The translations under genes and the position numbers were made by a program. From Isoetes engelmannii (Eukaryota; Streptophyta; Lycopodiopsida; Isoetales; Isoetaceae), in the NCBI GenBank assembly GCA_011763485.2, contig JAANSK020112240.1, forward strand, positions 1-26,588: DNA of 26,588 nucleotides, given 5' to 3'. Below the pieces are notes generated by a model. The model was given only the letters and a program-made list of their open reading frames with translations. It was not told the origin of the DNA and searched no databases. This document shows, one piece after another, positions 10,314 through 20,980 of the stretch. Numbering within the stretch: position 1 is the first letter of the stretch; the number at the start of each line of letters is the position of its first letter.

Positions 10314-12179
10314 TCAGATGATGGGTATAAATGATGCCATGGAAACCAATGACAGAAGCACCCCAGCAATCTTTCTTATGTTATCTGGCTCAGACACTTC
10401 ATCCTGCATGAGTGGTTGATCAGGCATTACAAAGTATATGCCTAACCATGTGACCCCTAGCAAGAAGTTTTTGGAAAAAAATGAAACGGTTAGCAACAGA
10501 AAAACTACTTTGGAGGCAATTCTCTGACTGCTTCTCCCAAGAACTGCAGCCATAATACGTCCACCATCAAAAACTGTCATTGGAAGAAGCCCTATGAGTG
10601 AAAAATTTAATCCAAGGAGTCCTACCAACGCTACAGGGGACAGAACAAGATCAACACCTCCAGATTCTGCAGCAAGCGTAGCAAGAGAGAGCTTATTTAA
10701 AGCCCATGTGAGCAACTGAGAATACGCAAAGAAATCCGAGTGGACTAAAAAGCAGCCATGGAAATCTGCTACTGTCGTAGCAAGTCTCCAGGGTAGGTTC
10801 TGAAAGAGTATAGCTGCAGTAAGTGATAAAGCAGACAAAGATAAAGTAGTAAGGGAACCTGCAGCTGCTAGATCAAATAGGCATGTCCTGCTAGGCAAGC
10901 AGCAATTGTAAGAAGAGAACAATGGAAATGCTCCATAATTGGGAAGAGGAAAAGCAGATGGGGAAGTTACAGAATATGGCACCTTATACAATGCAGCAAG
11001 GACAGACCTCATCAATGTCCCACTACCAAGTACACCAAGCAAACCAATGGGAATTACATATTTCTGCCATAAAAACCCACTTTCCAAACCAGGGTCTGCA
11101 TGGGAAAAGTCTTGACACCAAAATGCTATCCCCGCCACAAAGATATAAAAGATTGGAACCTCAATGAACTTGGGCCAGGAAATAAAGATTATAGATGAAC
11201 TCCGGGCAACAAGACAGCCCATTTCCTCATTATCTTGACTTCCTTTTAAAATCAATGGACATAAGGTTCCATACTGTCTGTTCAGACGATATTGAGCCTC
11301 TTCCAGAAAGAGCTTGGCATTCCCTGAAAATCTACCTACGTACATGCGGCCATATCTTGTGTCAAAATATCTATTAGGTTCAAAACCTGTCCCATTGAAA
11401 ACTCGCTCGGGCAACCCTTCATATTCAGCCATGGAGCTATATATATTATAAGCTCGCTCTAGAGCACTATTCACATCAGGGGAAGGCTCCTTCAGCCACA
11501 GATTGAACTTAGTATACATTGATAGAAGGAATTGCCTTTCAAACTCTATACTTCCTTCTTCATTCAGGATCCTACCATTCATGTCATAAAACAACCAGGA
11601 AGCAAAGAACAATATGTCCTGCATATGAGCCACATCTTCTTCGACACTCTTCTGTATTCTGGAGGCATCAGATAGCCTATCAAAAAACTCCTTGGCATCA
11701 GCTGAAACTTCAAGAAAACGAGAAACAGGTCCAAAAAGAGCTACTATAAATGGGTATATATCGTCATGCTTAGGAATTAAAAACTGGTCTTCATCTGCCT
11801 TACTGGCTTGTACAATCTCTAAACCCTTCTCTCTAATGACAGCTTCCATCCGGGCCTTACGCCTTTGTTCATGTGCATCAATCAGACTTAACCCTTGTTT
11901 GTCTTTACCCTCCAAAACCTTCATCACAGAGCTGGAAACCTCAACTTTCACATCTGAGGATGAATTAGTCACAATCTCATTAATCTGGCTATCAGTGGCG
12001 GATTCATTTTCTTCTGCAGAAGCTCGAGGGATGCATACACACGAATGTCTTATTCTGCGCCCATTTCTACCCACATTTGGAGTTCTAATTGCAACAGGAC
12101 CTTTGAAATTAGCAGGAAAATGGAATACCTGATAGTTCCTTCGCAAAAGGGGCGGCGATGGCGAGCATATGGTCGTCAT
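10314..12179 (-). CDS. EGY/VIR3-like M50 (site-2 protease family) chloroplast protein, likely inactive as a protease
   Basis: A single uninterrupted 621-codon frame. Residues 1-55 are rich in Ser, Arg and Pro and poor in acidic residues, as in a chloroplast transit peptide. A Glu/Lys-rich helical region follows (about 60-260). Next comes the GRFSGNAKLFLEEAQYRLN block (282-300), corresponding to the GNLRG region of EGY proteins, and then several hydrophobic membrane segments (about 340-620). Where active EGY proteins have HExxH, aligned through the following AA and PY residues, this protein has GTLMR (387-391). The second motif (NxxPxxxLDGG) survives only as GLLPMTVFDGG (530-540). DEVSEPDN (593-600) fits the family's C-terminal loop. 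Loss of the zinc ligands is known in EGY3-type pseudoproteases, and VIR3 is the other candidate orthologue; I cannot choose without alignment. EGY relatives act in thylakoid or plastid development and stress signalling. Confidence 0.82.
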   Translation of the reverse strand: MTTICSPSPPLLRRNYQVFHFPANFKGPVAIRTPNVGRNGRRIRHSCVCIPRASAEENESATDSQINEIVTNSSSDVKVEVSSSVMKVLEGKDKQGLSLIDAHEQRRKARMEAVIREKGLEIVQASKADEDQFLIPKHDDIYPFIVALFGPVSRFLEVSADAKEFFDRLSDASRIQKSVEEDVAHMQDILFFASWLFYDMNGRILNEEGSIEFERQFLLSMYTKFNLWLKEPSPDVNSALERAYNIYSSMAEYEGLPERVFNGTGFEPNRYFDTRYGRMYVGRFSGNAKLFLEEAQYRLNRQYGTLCPLILKGSQDNEEMGCLVARSSSIIFISWPKFIEVPIFYIFVAGIAFWCQDFSHADPGLESGFLWQKYVIPIGLLGVLGSGTLMRSVLAALYKVPYSVTSPSAFPLPNYGAFPLFSSYNCCLPSRTCLFDLAAAGSLTTLSLSALSLTAAILFQNLPWRLATTVADFHGCFLVHSDFFAYSQLLTWALNKLSLATLAAESGGVDLVLSPVALVGLLGLNFSLIGLLPMTVFDGGRIMAAVLGRSSQRIASKVVFLLLTVSFFSKNFLLGVTWLGIYFVMPDQPLMQDEVSEPDNIRKIAGVLLSLVSMASFIPII

Positions 12180-12302
12180 AGCTCCTGTTGTGGCTCGTAT
12201 GTCATGGCACAGTAATTGCTTGTTGATGCTGATTTGAGATTTTGTTTTGTTCCTAGGGTATAGGTAGTAACAATAGTTTTAAGGGGGAGGGGGTTGGGGG
12301 AA

Positions 12303-12360
12303 TTTTTTTTTCATTAAAATGCATAGCATTTTTCAATATTTTTTTCATTAAAATGCATAG
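12303..12360. repeat. Short tandem duplication
   Basis: TTTTTTTCATTAAAATGCAT and its continuation AGC occur twice, 34 bp apart, upstream of the M50-like gene. The T-rich unit points to replication slippage. Confidence 0.7.
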
Positions 12361-12396
12361 CTTAAAAGCTCTTGGTACGAGGTATTCCATATATCC

Positions 12397-12404
12397 TTCT
12401 TGAA
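12397..12404. promoter_or_regulatory. Two-unit heat-shock-element-like site
   Basis: TTCTTGAA (TTCnnGAA) lies about 220 bp upstream of the M50-like ATG. Only two of the three units normally needed are present. EGY3 is described as heat-responsive in Arabidopsis, which is the only reason to record it. Confidence 0.15.
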
Positions 12405-12874
12405 AAAAATCGGGTAAATATAGCCCACAAAATTTTCACATGAAATGGGCATATCTAAAAATAGCATGGATCATTCGAATACCCTAATGTGGATCAACAT
12501 TGGATAATTGAGATTGAACCAATTTTTTTTACCCACTTAATTCAATGGTTGAGATTAAGATAAAAAAATTGTGTTGAGCCACTATTGGCAAAATTGATCT
12601 GTTTTATTATGATCCACTATTGGGCCATGGTCCACTATTGGTGACCCTCCCCTAGTACTAGTAAATGTGAGCCAACGTAGTAAATGTGTGCTTGGCCTTG
12701 TTGAATGTGTGCTCGGCGGCGTTGCCAAGGCTAATGTCCTGGATTGTATTTTTACTTGACATATATGTGCAACTTCTAGGAACACCGCATGTTGATGCTT
12801 GCAAGAATGACATAATTTATTTTTAGCAGGGTTGCTAACCCGAGCTCACCTGAATGCTGCAATTATAGGTTGTC

Positions 12875-12892
12875 CACGTGATAAGCCACGTC
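12875..12892. promoter_or_regulatory. Paired ACGT-core elements (G-box and CACGTC)
   Basis: CACGTG (12875-12880) and CACGTC (12887-12892) sit 12 bp apart, about 0.7 kb upstream of the M50-like gene. Paired ACGT cores are typical of bZIP/ABRE-type or light-responsive plant promoters. They could equally serve a plus-strand transcript beginning near 13.0 kb. Confidence 0.3.
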
Positions 12893-12904
12893 ATCAAAAT
12901 TCAA

Positions 12905-14050
12905 TTATAGCCACTCGATTCTTTAATTTTAAATCGGACGGTGGTGAATATTAGAAAATCTTGGGAAATTACTCTTCCCCTTCTCCGACCATAGCTACGG
13001 TAAAGGCTTGGATCTCTTGCACAGCCTTCGAGGTGCGCCCAAGGTTCAACCGGTTCAGTTTAGATTAAACCTAGCACTTTCTGGGATAGGTTCAACAGGT
13101 TGGGTGCAGGCACTGCTGGATAGAAGCTCTGGATTCCGTTGTTCTTTCTTATAAAATATGGCTATGGCCACTTTGCGTTTCAGATGGATCCAGGAGCGGC
13201 TGCTACAGGAAGCCTGATGGTTCGTGATTTCTAGGTCTTCTTCTTCTCCTTCGTCTATATTCTTTTTCACGGCTTCCTCCGTCTACACGACTGCATCATG
13301 TACGACTTCCTCCTTCTTCACAGCTGCATCCTACAAAGGCCATTAGACTGGTGGCCGTCTAAGTGAAGTAATGCTAACTGGAGCTCTGCTCTATTTGTGC
13401 TGTTGTTTTTGTGCTTTGTTGGTTGGTGTTGTCTGTATTTGAGAATAGGGTAGATGAACCTGTAAACGGTGCAAAGACATGTTGCAGAGATCCAAAAACG
13501 TGTTGAGTATATTTGGAGACCAACTAGTAGTCTAAGGTATGACCTGGTGGTTTGCCTCTTCTCCTGATCTTGTATTGTTCACAGTAATTTATGTTGGGTG
13601 CATTGGAGGGATGTGTTTGTAATGTGAAAGGCTGTGGTGGCATATTTGTAAGAAAATGTGAAAGGATGTGGTGGGGTAATTGTAAGAAGTTCTTCACAGC
13701 ATAATAATTTTGCTGAGGGCCAAGAATCATTAGCTTGGGAATGTGATTCATGTAAAAAAAAATAGATCTTTCAGAAAAGGTAGAGATTTGGCTATTATTC
13801 CATGGGAAATACTGTCTGAAGCAGAACAGGAGTTGGTCAGAGTAGTAACTATATATGGTGAGAGGCATTTCAAGGACGTTAGAATCCTTTTGATGAATTG
13901 CATTGCCAACTTTACTGGAAAGCTGGTACAAATATTGACTTGTATTTGGAACTGTAATGCGAGAGAGGACAGTAATGATTCTGCATACATAATATGGTGC
14001 TAGTTTTTTAACTAGGGTCCAGTGGTCTGATTCTTCTCATGTGGAGTTTC
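12905..14050. other. Gene-poor stretch with a mildly GC-richer patch
   Basis: Around 13.0-13.3 kb base composition rises and a few short ATG frames occur (such as one at about 13157), which could be the 5' end of a lost or unrecognised transcript. A plus-strand frame at 13743-14003 is open, but I recognise nothing in it. Confidence 0.25.
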
Positions 14051-14054
14051 CCAG

Positions 14055-14433
14055 CATCCATTACATGTGCTGCTATTTGATGCATTTACGCCTTTAATGA
14101 ACAGTTGCCAAGCATTGGGAGACGCAAAGGTAAGAATTCATGTATGTCAGCGCATATTAAACTATGCAAGTGCTCCTTGGTCCATCATTGGAGATTGCAA
14201 ACTTCTACTTCTGTCTAGGTGAGATGTACTCAAAGAGGGCTGAAAGCAGTGGTGCTTCCACTGTCCTGGTTAAACGATATCAGAAACAGGTTAGTTCTTA
14301 TGGTAAATTTATTCCTTGGATGTGGTCTGGATGCTGATTAGATCACCTTTTTAGGCACAAGAGGCTTTCAAGCATGTTCAAAGCATTCATGAAATTTGCA
14401 TATGGGGGACGTCAGTTTACTAGCACAACATAG
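14055..14433 (+). pseudogene. Three exon-like segments, product unrecognised
   Basis: Segments 14055-14129, 14219-14289 and 14355 to about 14433 have good GT/AG borders (AAG|GTAAGA, CTAG|GT, CAG|GTTAGT, TTTTTAG|GCA). Two readings stay open through all junctions. One starts HPLHVLLFDAFTPLMNSC and ends at a TAG near 14431. The other includes EMYSKRAESSGASTVLVKRY and AQEAFKHVQSIHEI and looks more protein-like, but it lacks a convincing upstream exon. I recognise neither. This may be a gene remnant or a real small gene. Confidence 0.25.
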
Positions 14434-14450
14434 TAAGTGACATGACCCTA

Positions 14451-14564
14451 GTTATGTTGGCATTGTTGATATTATTGTTTTTGGAATTGGCCCACCTAAC
14501 ATTATTGGTTATGTTGGCATTGTTGTTATTCTTGTTTTTGGAATTGATCCACCGAAGATTATTG
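14451..14564. repeat. 57-bp tandem repeat, two copies
   Basis: GTTATGTTGGCATTGTTG starts both copies (14451 and 14508) and ATTATTG ends both. I count six differences over 57 bases. No function is apparent. Confidence 0.85.
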
Positions 14565-16389
14565 TGTATGTGAGTGGAGAATATCATTCCATAACAAAAT
14601 AAGGGGACATATCATTACGAGATTGTCGCAGCTTCCTTCGTTGCTATATAGTTCAGATTGGCATATATATAAACTCTTTCGGAATTGCCATATTGACAAT
14701 ATTTCAACTCTCCAGGCTATGCAGGAATAGAATCTGTTGAACTGTAAGTACCACATTTTAGAATTATGAATAGTGGGCCGTGATGTTGTACAATGGATTG
14801 TGTTGAATCAACATGGAGCATTGGACATTGTAAAGTTGGTTTGATAGTGGGTGATATAAATTGCACTGAGGTGTATAGGGTAGAAGTTTTTTGCTATGAT
14901 GATTGAGAAGAAGATGTTCCTTCCTTCCTTCTTTCCTTCTTAAACGATGTTTGTAACAGGCTGCCTACTCTGCCAAGCTATCATAGCCTAATTTTCTCAT
15001 AATGAAGTTTCTGGACCTTGATAGATAAGAATTGCTTCATAATGCTCGTTTGAATTGATTTTCATTGTTTCTAATGTGATAGAGCATTTTAGTTGACATT
15101 TGCTGCAGGGTGTTTGAAAAGGGTACTACGATTCTGAAATCTCCAGCCATTCTGGCTGTTGACTTCTCTGCATAATATACATAGCCTCAAGAAAACAAAA
15201 GTTTTGGTTTTTACGCAATTGTAATCCATATGCTTTTCTCTGACATGGTAAATGCTTTCCTTTGCACATAGATAAGTATGTACAATCCCATGTACAAATC
15301 AACAATCAATGAGTACCACGACCTCTTTGTGCTCTTAGCCAAAAAGCAATACATGATATAATTAATGTCTTTGTAGATTTTTGTGTTTGAAATTTGAGAG
15401 TTGAGTTTATTGAGTGGGATACAAGTAACAACCAGTCCAAAACATTTATGGAAGGAAATTCAGAGTGTGTTGCAGCAAGAACATACATAGTTACAGAAAA
15501 CATGGGATATAGTGTTGTAGCCTTGTCTTTCAAGGATTCTTTGAATTCAATTTTATAAATAATGCCCTTGAGATGTCATATGTCCCTTTGTGAATGGAAT
15601 ATGTTTGCATTGCAATGTTGGAATAATGATCATTACACTATGACATTGGAGACTAGCAAACTTTGTCCCACAAATTAATCCAGCATAACATCGATCTACA
15701 TAAAGGAATATTGTCCCTTTGAAGGTTGTGTTCCAAGGGGGAAAAAAAAACCTTTAGCAAAGGTCATATAAAGTATACACGTTTAAAACAATTACTCAGT
15801 ATATCTAAAACAACTACTCTGGATATGGATATCTAAGCATCAAGAAATGTTATTGTAATGCTATAACTTTTATGAATATATATTTTTGAGAGGATACACA
15901 AGAAGGGGTTGGTTTTACTTGTTGACGAAATGTGAAATACATGTGTTTTACCATAAGCAAAACATGATTGTTATACTTATGCTTTCACCAATCTTTTTGT
16001 ATGCAACCACACCATTTGTCCAAGCCTGCCGATTTGCTATATGCTCCATGGGATTATCTGCTTATGTCTGCCAAAATATCTCAATTAAGTATTTCTTGTC
16101 TTCTTGCTTTAAAATTTTCCCTTCAGATCTTGCCCAGGCTTTTTGCGATGGTTTCTTTCTCCAAATAAGCTCTGATCTAGGGTTTAGAACCTCGAAATAT
16201 TCCAAGCGGTAGGCTTCGTAGGGGTAGGGGCAGAGCAAAATAGTGATGTGCAAACATCTTTTACTTCAAGGCCTCTAACTTCTTGGAAGTGTGAGGATCA
16301 TGGCCAATGAGGCAATTTTAATGCATAAGGCAATGCAGACTCAAGAACAACACATTCAATGAAAATGTCCCACAGAAACATTATTAATT
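14565..16389. other. Gene-poor AT-rich stretch
   Basis: No supported gene. A CTTCC/CTTTCC run at about 14921-14940 resembles a LINE tail but lacks the LINE terminus in front of it. Short open frames here have no family features. Confidence 0.5.
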
Positions 16390-16750
16390 AGCTGGAATGC
16401 AATGCTTGCATTTTATGCTTAACATGGATGTCAAAAGGATGCAATGGCCCTGGATCAGGAAGGATTAAAGCTGGGCGATCCTATTGTCATTAGCAGTCTT
16501 GAAGGATGTGCAGAGCTTGTTATTGTAATCAATGGTGCCTTGTTCATGCTTATCTTTTAAGACATTCTATTTTGCTAGATCTTGGCATGGATAGCTTTTG
16601 TAAGCTTTTTATTGAAATGGAACAAAGAAATGCAGTTTCATGGACAACCATGATTGAAAACCTTGCACGGCATGGCTATGCCAAAGAAGCTTATGTGCTG
16701 GATTTAAGAGTATTTCTAATATCTTCACTCTTTCTGCATCATTTGCAGCC
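16390..16750 (+). pseudogene. PPR protein pseudogene
   Basis: Two PPR repeats are readable. SWNAMLAFYA begins at 16390, is broken by TAA (16420-16422) and continues as HGCQKDAMALDQEGLKLGD. After a frame change, VHAYLLRHS leads to IEMEQRNAVSWTTMI and then ARHGYAKEA. These match the plant PLS-class PPR pattern (RNxVSWxxMIxxxxxHGxxxEA), but the usual NALVDMYxKCG block is missing. PPR proteins bind organellar RNA; this copy has at least a stop, a frameshift and a deletion and cannot be functional. Confidence 0.7.
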
Positions 16751-17274
16751 ATTGAATTTCTTTTAAAATGGTTTTGGCTCCTGCATCCTAAATTTATAAG
16801 CTATTATGTTGTTCATAGGTCAAGTTGTGATGTTCGGGCATATAATTTATGTGCCCTAAAAAAGCCTATTTCGAGCATGTTCTTGCACTTACAAGGAGCA
16901 TGTTTGATTTGTGGATTTATTGTTGTTATATCTTGCTGGTTGGGAGGGTGCCAGAAGCCTTGAAGACCCCATGCCAGATTCAAAACTGCAAATCTTCTAT
17001 AAATATGCTGCTTGTGTATTGCATTGCCAAACTTTCTCACAACTCCATCTCCTTAAGCTGCTCTAGACTACATCTGCAAAATTTGAAATGGTCAATTCAA
17101 ATAACAAGTGGTACTCTGCTGCACCAAGACACTTTTGTTCCATGTGGTGGAAATTTATTGCAATAGCATGTAAACCTCAAGTTGAGCCAATTGGTATGCT
17201 TTGCAATCTAGTATTCTTTCTATCTTAAGAAGTAACATTTCTAACTCTAAAGAGCACTATTGCTTGTTTTCGTC

Positions 17275-17345
17275 AAGTCAAGTCTGGTCATTGTAATTGG
17301 AGACATTCCATGTCCTCGAACCACCCAAAATTAGAAGAAGGATGA
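17275..17345 (+). pseudogene. Possible PPR-DYW C-terminal scrap
   Basis: A plus-strand reading contains HSMSSNHPKLEE. It resembles the GDxSHPxxxEI motif near the C-terminus of DYW-class PPR proteins and lies about 600 bp beyond the PPR repeats. It may belong to the same dead gene. The match is short. Confidence 0.25.
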
Positions 17346-18480
17346 TGAGGCAAATGCAAGACAAGAGCATTGCAACCATTGTATGTACTTGACTAACATT
17401 GCACACATCTAGAATAAACTTATCTGCTAACCTTTTATGCATTTTGTAGATGCAGATCATGCTTGATGGGATGAAAACGAACTTGATATGTCTTAGGAAC
17501 GCGTATCGCAACTAGTTTAGGGGCGACTGTTGATAAAACATCGCAGAAGACAATCTGTTAACCAGTATTTTGAGAGAACTACTACCTCTTTTGAATTTTT
17601 AGATAAAACAATGAGCCAGATGCCCACAGATGAAGAATTCTTTGCCATTTTCCTGTTGTCATTGAGAATACCGTTGATCCTCGCTTCAGGATTTTCATCG
17701 CTGTGAGCTGCAAAAGAACTTATTATAAGGTATGCTTGACCAATGCATCTGTTAATCCCAATATAACATGATAAGGATGTTCTTCCTAATGCTCCTGGAT
17801 CAATATGGTTTTAAAATGTTGTCGTGGCACTATAGCTAGTATCATATTTCATTATAAAGTTTTCAAATGATAGTGTGGCACTCTTTTGAGTGAAGTTGGA
17901 TAATTAGCCAACAGCTTCTTCAAAGTTTGGCTTAGATTATGTTGTTTGATGAAAGCACTATAAATAGAAAACCACGTGCGGGAAAGCATAATGTTGCTAT
18001 TTGGTATGTAGAGGTGCCTCAATTTTCTTGGTGATAAAAACATTGATCAAACATGAAACTATTACAAGCTTCACATGAAACAAAACTGTTGTATGTCACT
18101 CACGAGACCATTATCATGACATATAAGAAAGACTCGGGGAAGCATTGTTAGGAATATACAAACAGGCATGCATGGGTGTTGGAATGAAGCAAGGTTGCTT
18201 TGTGTTTTTGCCAAGGGAAAATTGTTCTCGAGAGCCACGGTTAAGGAAACGTGATGCTTTGTTAATATTCACAACTAAAGCGATTAGAGCAGACAGTAGA
18301 CCAAATGGTGGAGTAGATAGTCTATTTAATTACCCCATGAAAAGTATGTATAGATGCACCTTGAATCATGACGTATAACAAAAACTTAGCTACGAATTCC
18401 CCTTCCCTTAGTGTGTATATATGTACCAATACACCCATGACAATATAACCATGTCTAACAGGTTCATCATCTTCACACAA
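17346..18480. other. Intergenic stretch without supported gene
   Basis: AT-rich; short frames only. Nothing recognisable. Confidence 0.45.
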
Positions 18481-18489
18481 TGGCATTTC

Positions 18490-18640
18490 ACGTCATCTTA
18501 TCCTTCGGTCTATATCTTCTCATCCTATTTTCCTCCATATCTCCTCCACCCACTTTCTTCCATTCAAGCTACCTTTGTCCTATTTTCCTCTATTCCGCCC
18601 TTTTTCTTCCCGTTCAACCTACCTTTTGTCCAACAAATAC
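18490..18640 (+). other. Long pyrimidine-rich tract
   Basis: For about 150 nt the plus strand is dominated by C and T, with repeated TTCCTC, CTCCACC and CATCTTCTC-like words. It directly precedes the first readable part of the helicase pseudogene, where motif I should be. It may be unrelated sequence joined at the truncation point. Confidence 0.6.
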
Positions 18641-19624
18641 ACAAATCCAAGCGTTCCAAGTTCTCATCATCGACGAGATGTCAATGCTCACGTTCACCAA
18701 CCTCAACATGATACTCAGGCAAATAGAAGAAGTGACAAAGCAAACAGTAGACGAACTCTTGCAAACACGAGCAATAATCCTCGTCGGCAACCACGCTCAG
18801 CTCCCACCCATATGCAAGCACAAGAAGACAGACGCCGAAAATGTATGCAAGCTATGCATCCTCACAAACAGCCCATATTTTATGCAAGAAAAGAAGTACC
18901 ATCTGACACAATCAATCAGGCACTCCTCCGACCCAGAGTACACATCCTTCCTCAACATTATCAGAGAAAGGCCACCAACCTTAAACGAGCTTACACAAAT
19001 ACTAGGAACCCATATCATCAAGAAAGACTTGTGCACCCACCACGAGGACGTTTGACATTACAACACAATGGCTATGGTATGGTCAAAACATTTCCAAGCA
19101 TCCATGTGCACAAGATACCACTCCACACAAATGCAACTGAAGAAGACAGAATGAACGACTGGATTGAAGACCCGGCATTCCACCAACCACCATATGTCGC
19201 CACAGGCTGCAGAGTCATAATCATTACCAATATGGACATACCAGGGGAAATAGTCAATGGAACAATAGGAATAGTCACATACATAGAAATAGACGATCAA
19301 AAAGGAGAGGCCAAAGGCATTGTGGTCCACATTGACACCTCTTTGCAGCAGATCCACGTCAAGCGAACACTCGTCGAATACAGACATCAAGGGCCCAAGA
19401 TCATCTTCAAGAGAACGTTCCCACTCGCACTGGTGTATGCCATGACAGGACACAAGAGCCAAAGCTCCATGATAGAAGGCAATGCAATAACGGTTGTGAG
19501 AAGGGCATTCTCGCCAGAACTACTCTACGTAATGCTATCGCGATTAAAGGACATAAAGCAATTGTCGATTGTAGCGTCGATCACAACAGATGATTTCCAA
19601 CCAAATAAAATGCTACTAATGTAG
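18641..19624 (+). pseudogene. PIF1 / Helitron-type helicase pseudogene, 5'-truncated
   Basis: SF1B helicase motifs appear in order. Motif II is VLIIDEMSML (about 18658-18687), motif III is GNHAQLPPI (about 18786-18812), and IRHSSDPEY...IRERPPTLNEL follows. After a frame change come motif V (ALVYAMTGHKSQ, about 19426-19461) and motif VI (LLYVMLSRLKDIKQLSIV). A normal stop ends the frame at 19624. The Walker A motif is absent, the first frame stops at TGA (19053-19055), and a 5-bp duplication (ATGGTATGGT, 19074-19083) shifts the frame. Motif V also lacks the usual Gly after SQ. No Rep domain is present, so a Helitron origin is likely but unproven. Confidence 0.8.
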
Positions 19625-20980
19625 TGCCAAATGAACAAGAGGTAAGCATTTGCTTCTTCATACTGTGCAGACTAATCTCTAATCATTCGACATTCTATTT
19701 CCTTACAAAACAGATTGCATATACCTCTCTAAATCACATGCAAGGAAGTTATATCCAGGCTCCGTCGTGTGAAAGCTTTGCAGACCCAGTTCACATATGA
19801 CAAGTTTTAATCTACTAGGTTCTCCTACTTCGGTTTCTATTTTTGTTAGTTCTATCAAAAATTTACATGTCATGGACCTATTGCCAATTCTATAATTACA
19901 ATCATTCTATTATTTTTTCGGCATATTCTTAAGTATTTATTTTGCATTCATGTGCAATGCAATAGACACATTGAATCACATACTGCAAAAAATTACTATT
20001 TACAAAAGCCTCCTACATTCATCTACTCCAAATAGTCTATACCTCATACAAAAACAGCATGAGCCTATTAGTTGTTTCAAAAACAAACCAAACCATGGTT
20101 CCTACTAACCTTTAATCCCATCCTAGTTTGGCTCCTTAGTAAAGCTTCCTCTCTTCTTTTTTTCCCAGTTTTTCTTTGCGCTTTCTATCCTACCCTTTCC
20201 CAACCCTGCGTTTCTGCTAGTTATATATATTTTTCATGTTGAAATTGTCTATGTCAGTATGGTCAATGTATCAACTTTGCATTTTAAGGATGGATTTTAG
20301 TAGAAAAAATAATGCTTTATAAGGATATGAGGGCCAAGTAAATCTTTCTCTAAAGTAGAATTTTGGGAGGCTTACTCTAAAGTTAGAATTTTGGAAAGAC
20401 ACTCAAAACTTATGCTCAAAATGTCACGCTTAAAAGTAGTTAACTACGTCAACAAAAGATAGGTACAGGTATGGAGGGAAAAAAAACGTCTTGGTTCACT
20501 ATCTTTTTTAGTTCATGATGGAACTCTGAATATGCATCTCCACATGGCGCACATTATCAGGAGCCTAATGTCCAACTTTTTTGGATGCTTCCGTGATATC
20601 ATCACTCCCCTCCAGATAACATCTTAGTCGGTGTAAAAGTGATATGCACGTGTGAGTCATTGATTCGAACTGCCCATGATGTCTCATGTAAATGTGTGCC
20701 CGACATTGCCGTGCCAACATAGAAGATAAAGGGATGTTGGCCAGGGTTTTTATTTTTTGAAATCTATGTTTCAACTGAATTGCATGTCTTCAATTTGAAT
20801 CTCAAACAATCTGGTCTACTGCCATTATCTCAACACAAAAACAGTTCACATAATGTCGTTCTTTATTTATATAAATGGGCACATGTTTCCTTCGGATTTG
20901 CTAGGCATTCCTTATATAAAGAATGGTCAGTAAATGTGTGCTCAGGCCGAGCATAAGTGCATGCTCGCGCTGAGATAGTC
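19625..20980. other. Gene-poor stretch
   Basis: No supported gene. It includes a second pyrimidine-rich patch (about 20140-20215) and a minus-strand GTTCGAATC (about 20660) that matches a tRNA B box without a convincing tRNA around it. Confidence 0.45.

Noticed and set aside
13743-14003. 86-codon plus-strand frame (contains PWEILSEAEQELV)
   Set aside because: It looks slightly protein-like, but no homology is recognised and no splice partners fit the 14.1-kb segments.
14921-14942. CTTCC/CTTTCC microsatellite as a third LINE tail
   Set aside because: The LINE terminus (GTGCGACATTAAAA) is not in front of it.
15886-16212. 108-codon plus-strand open frame
   Set aside because: Composition follows the AT-rich background and no motif is present.
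20640-20720. Minus-strand B-box-like GTTCGAATC, possible SINE or tRNA
   Set aside because: No A box at proper spacing and no cloverleaf could be drawn.
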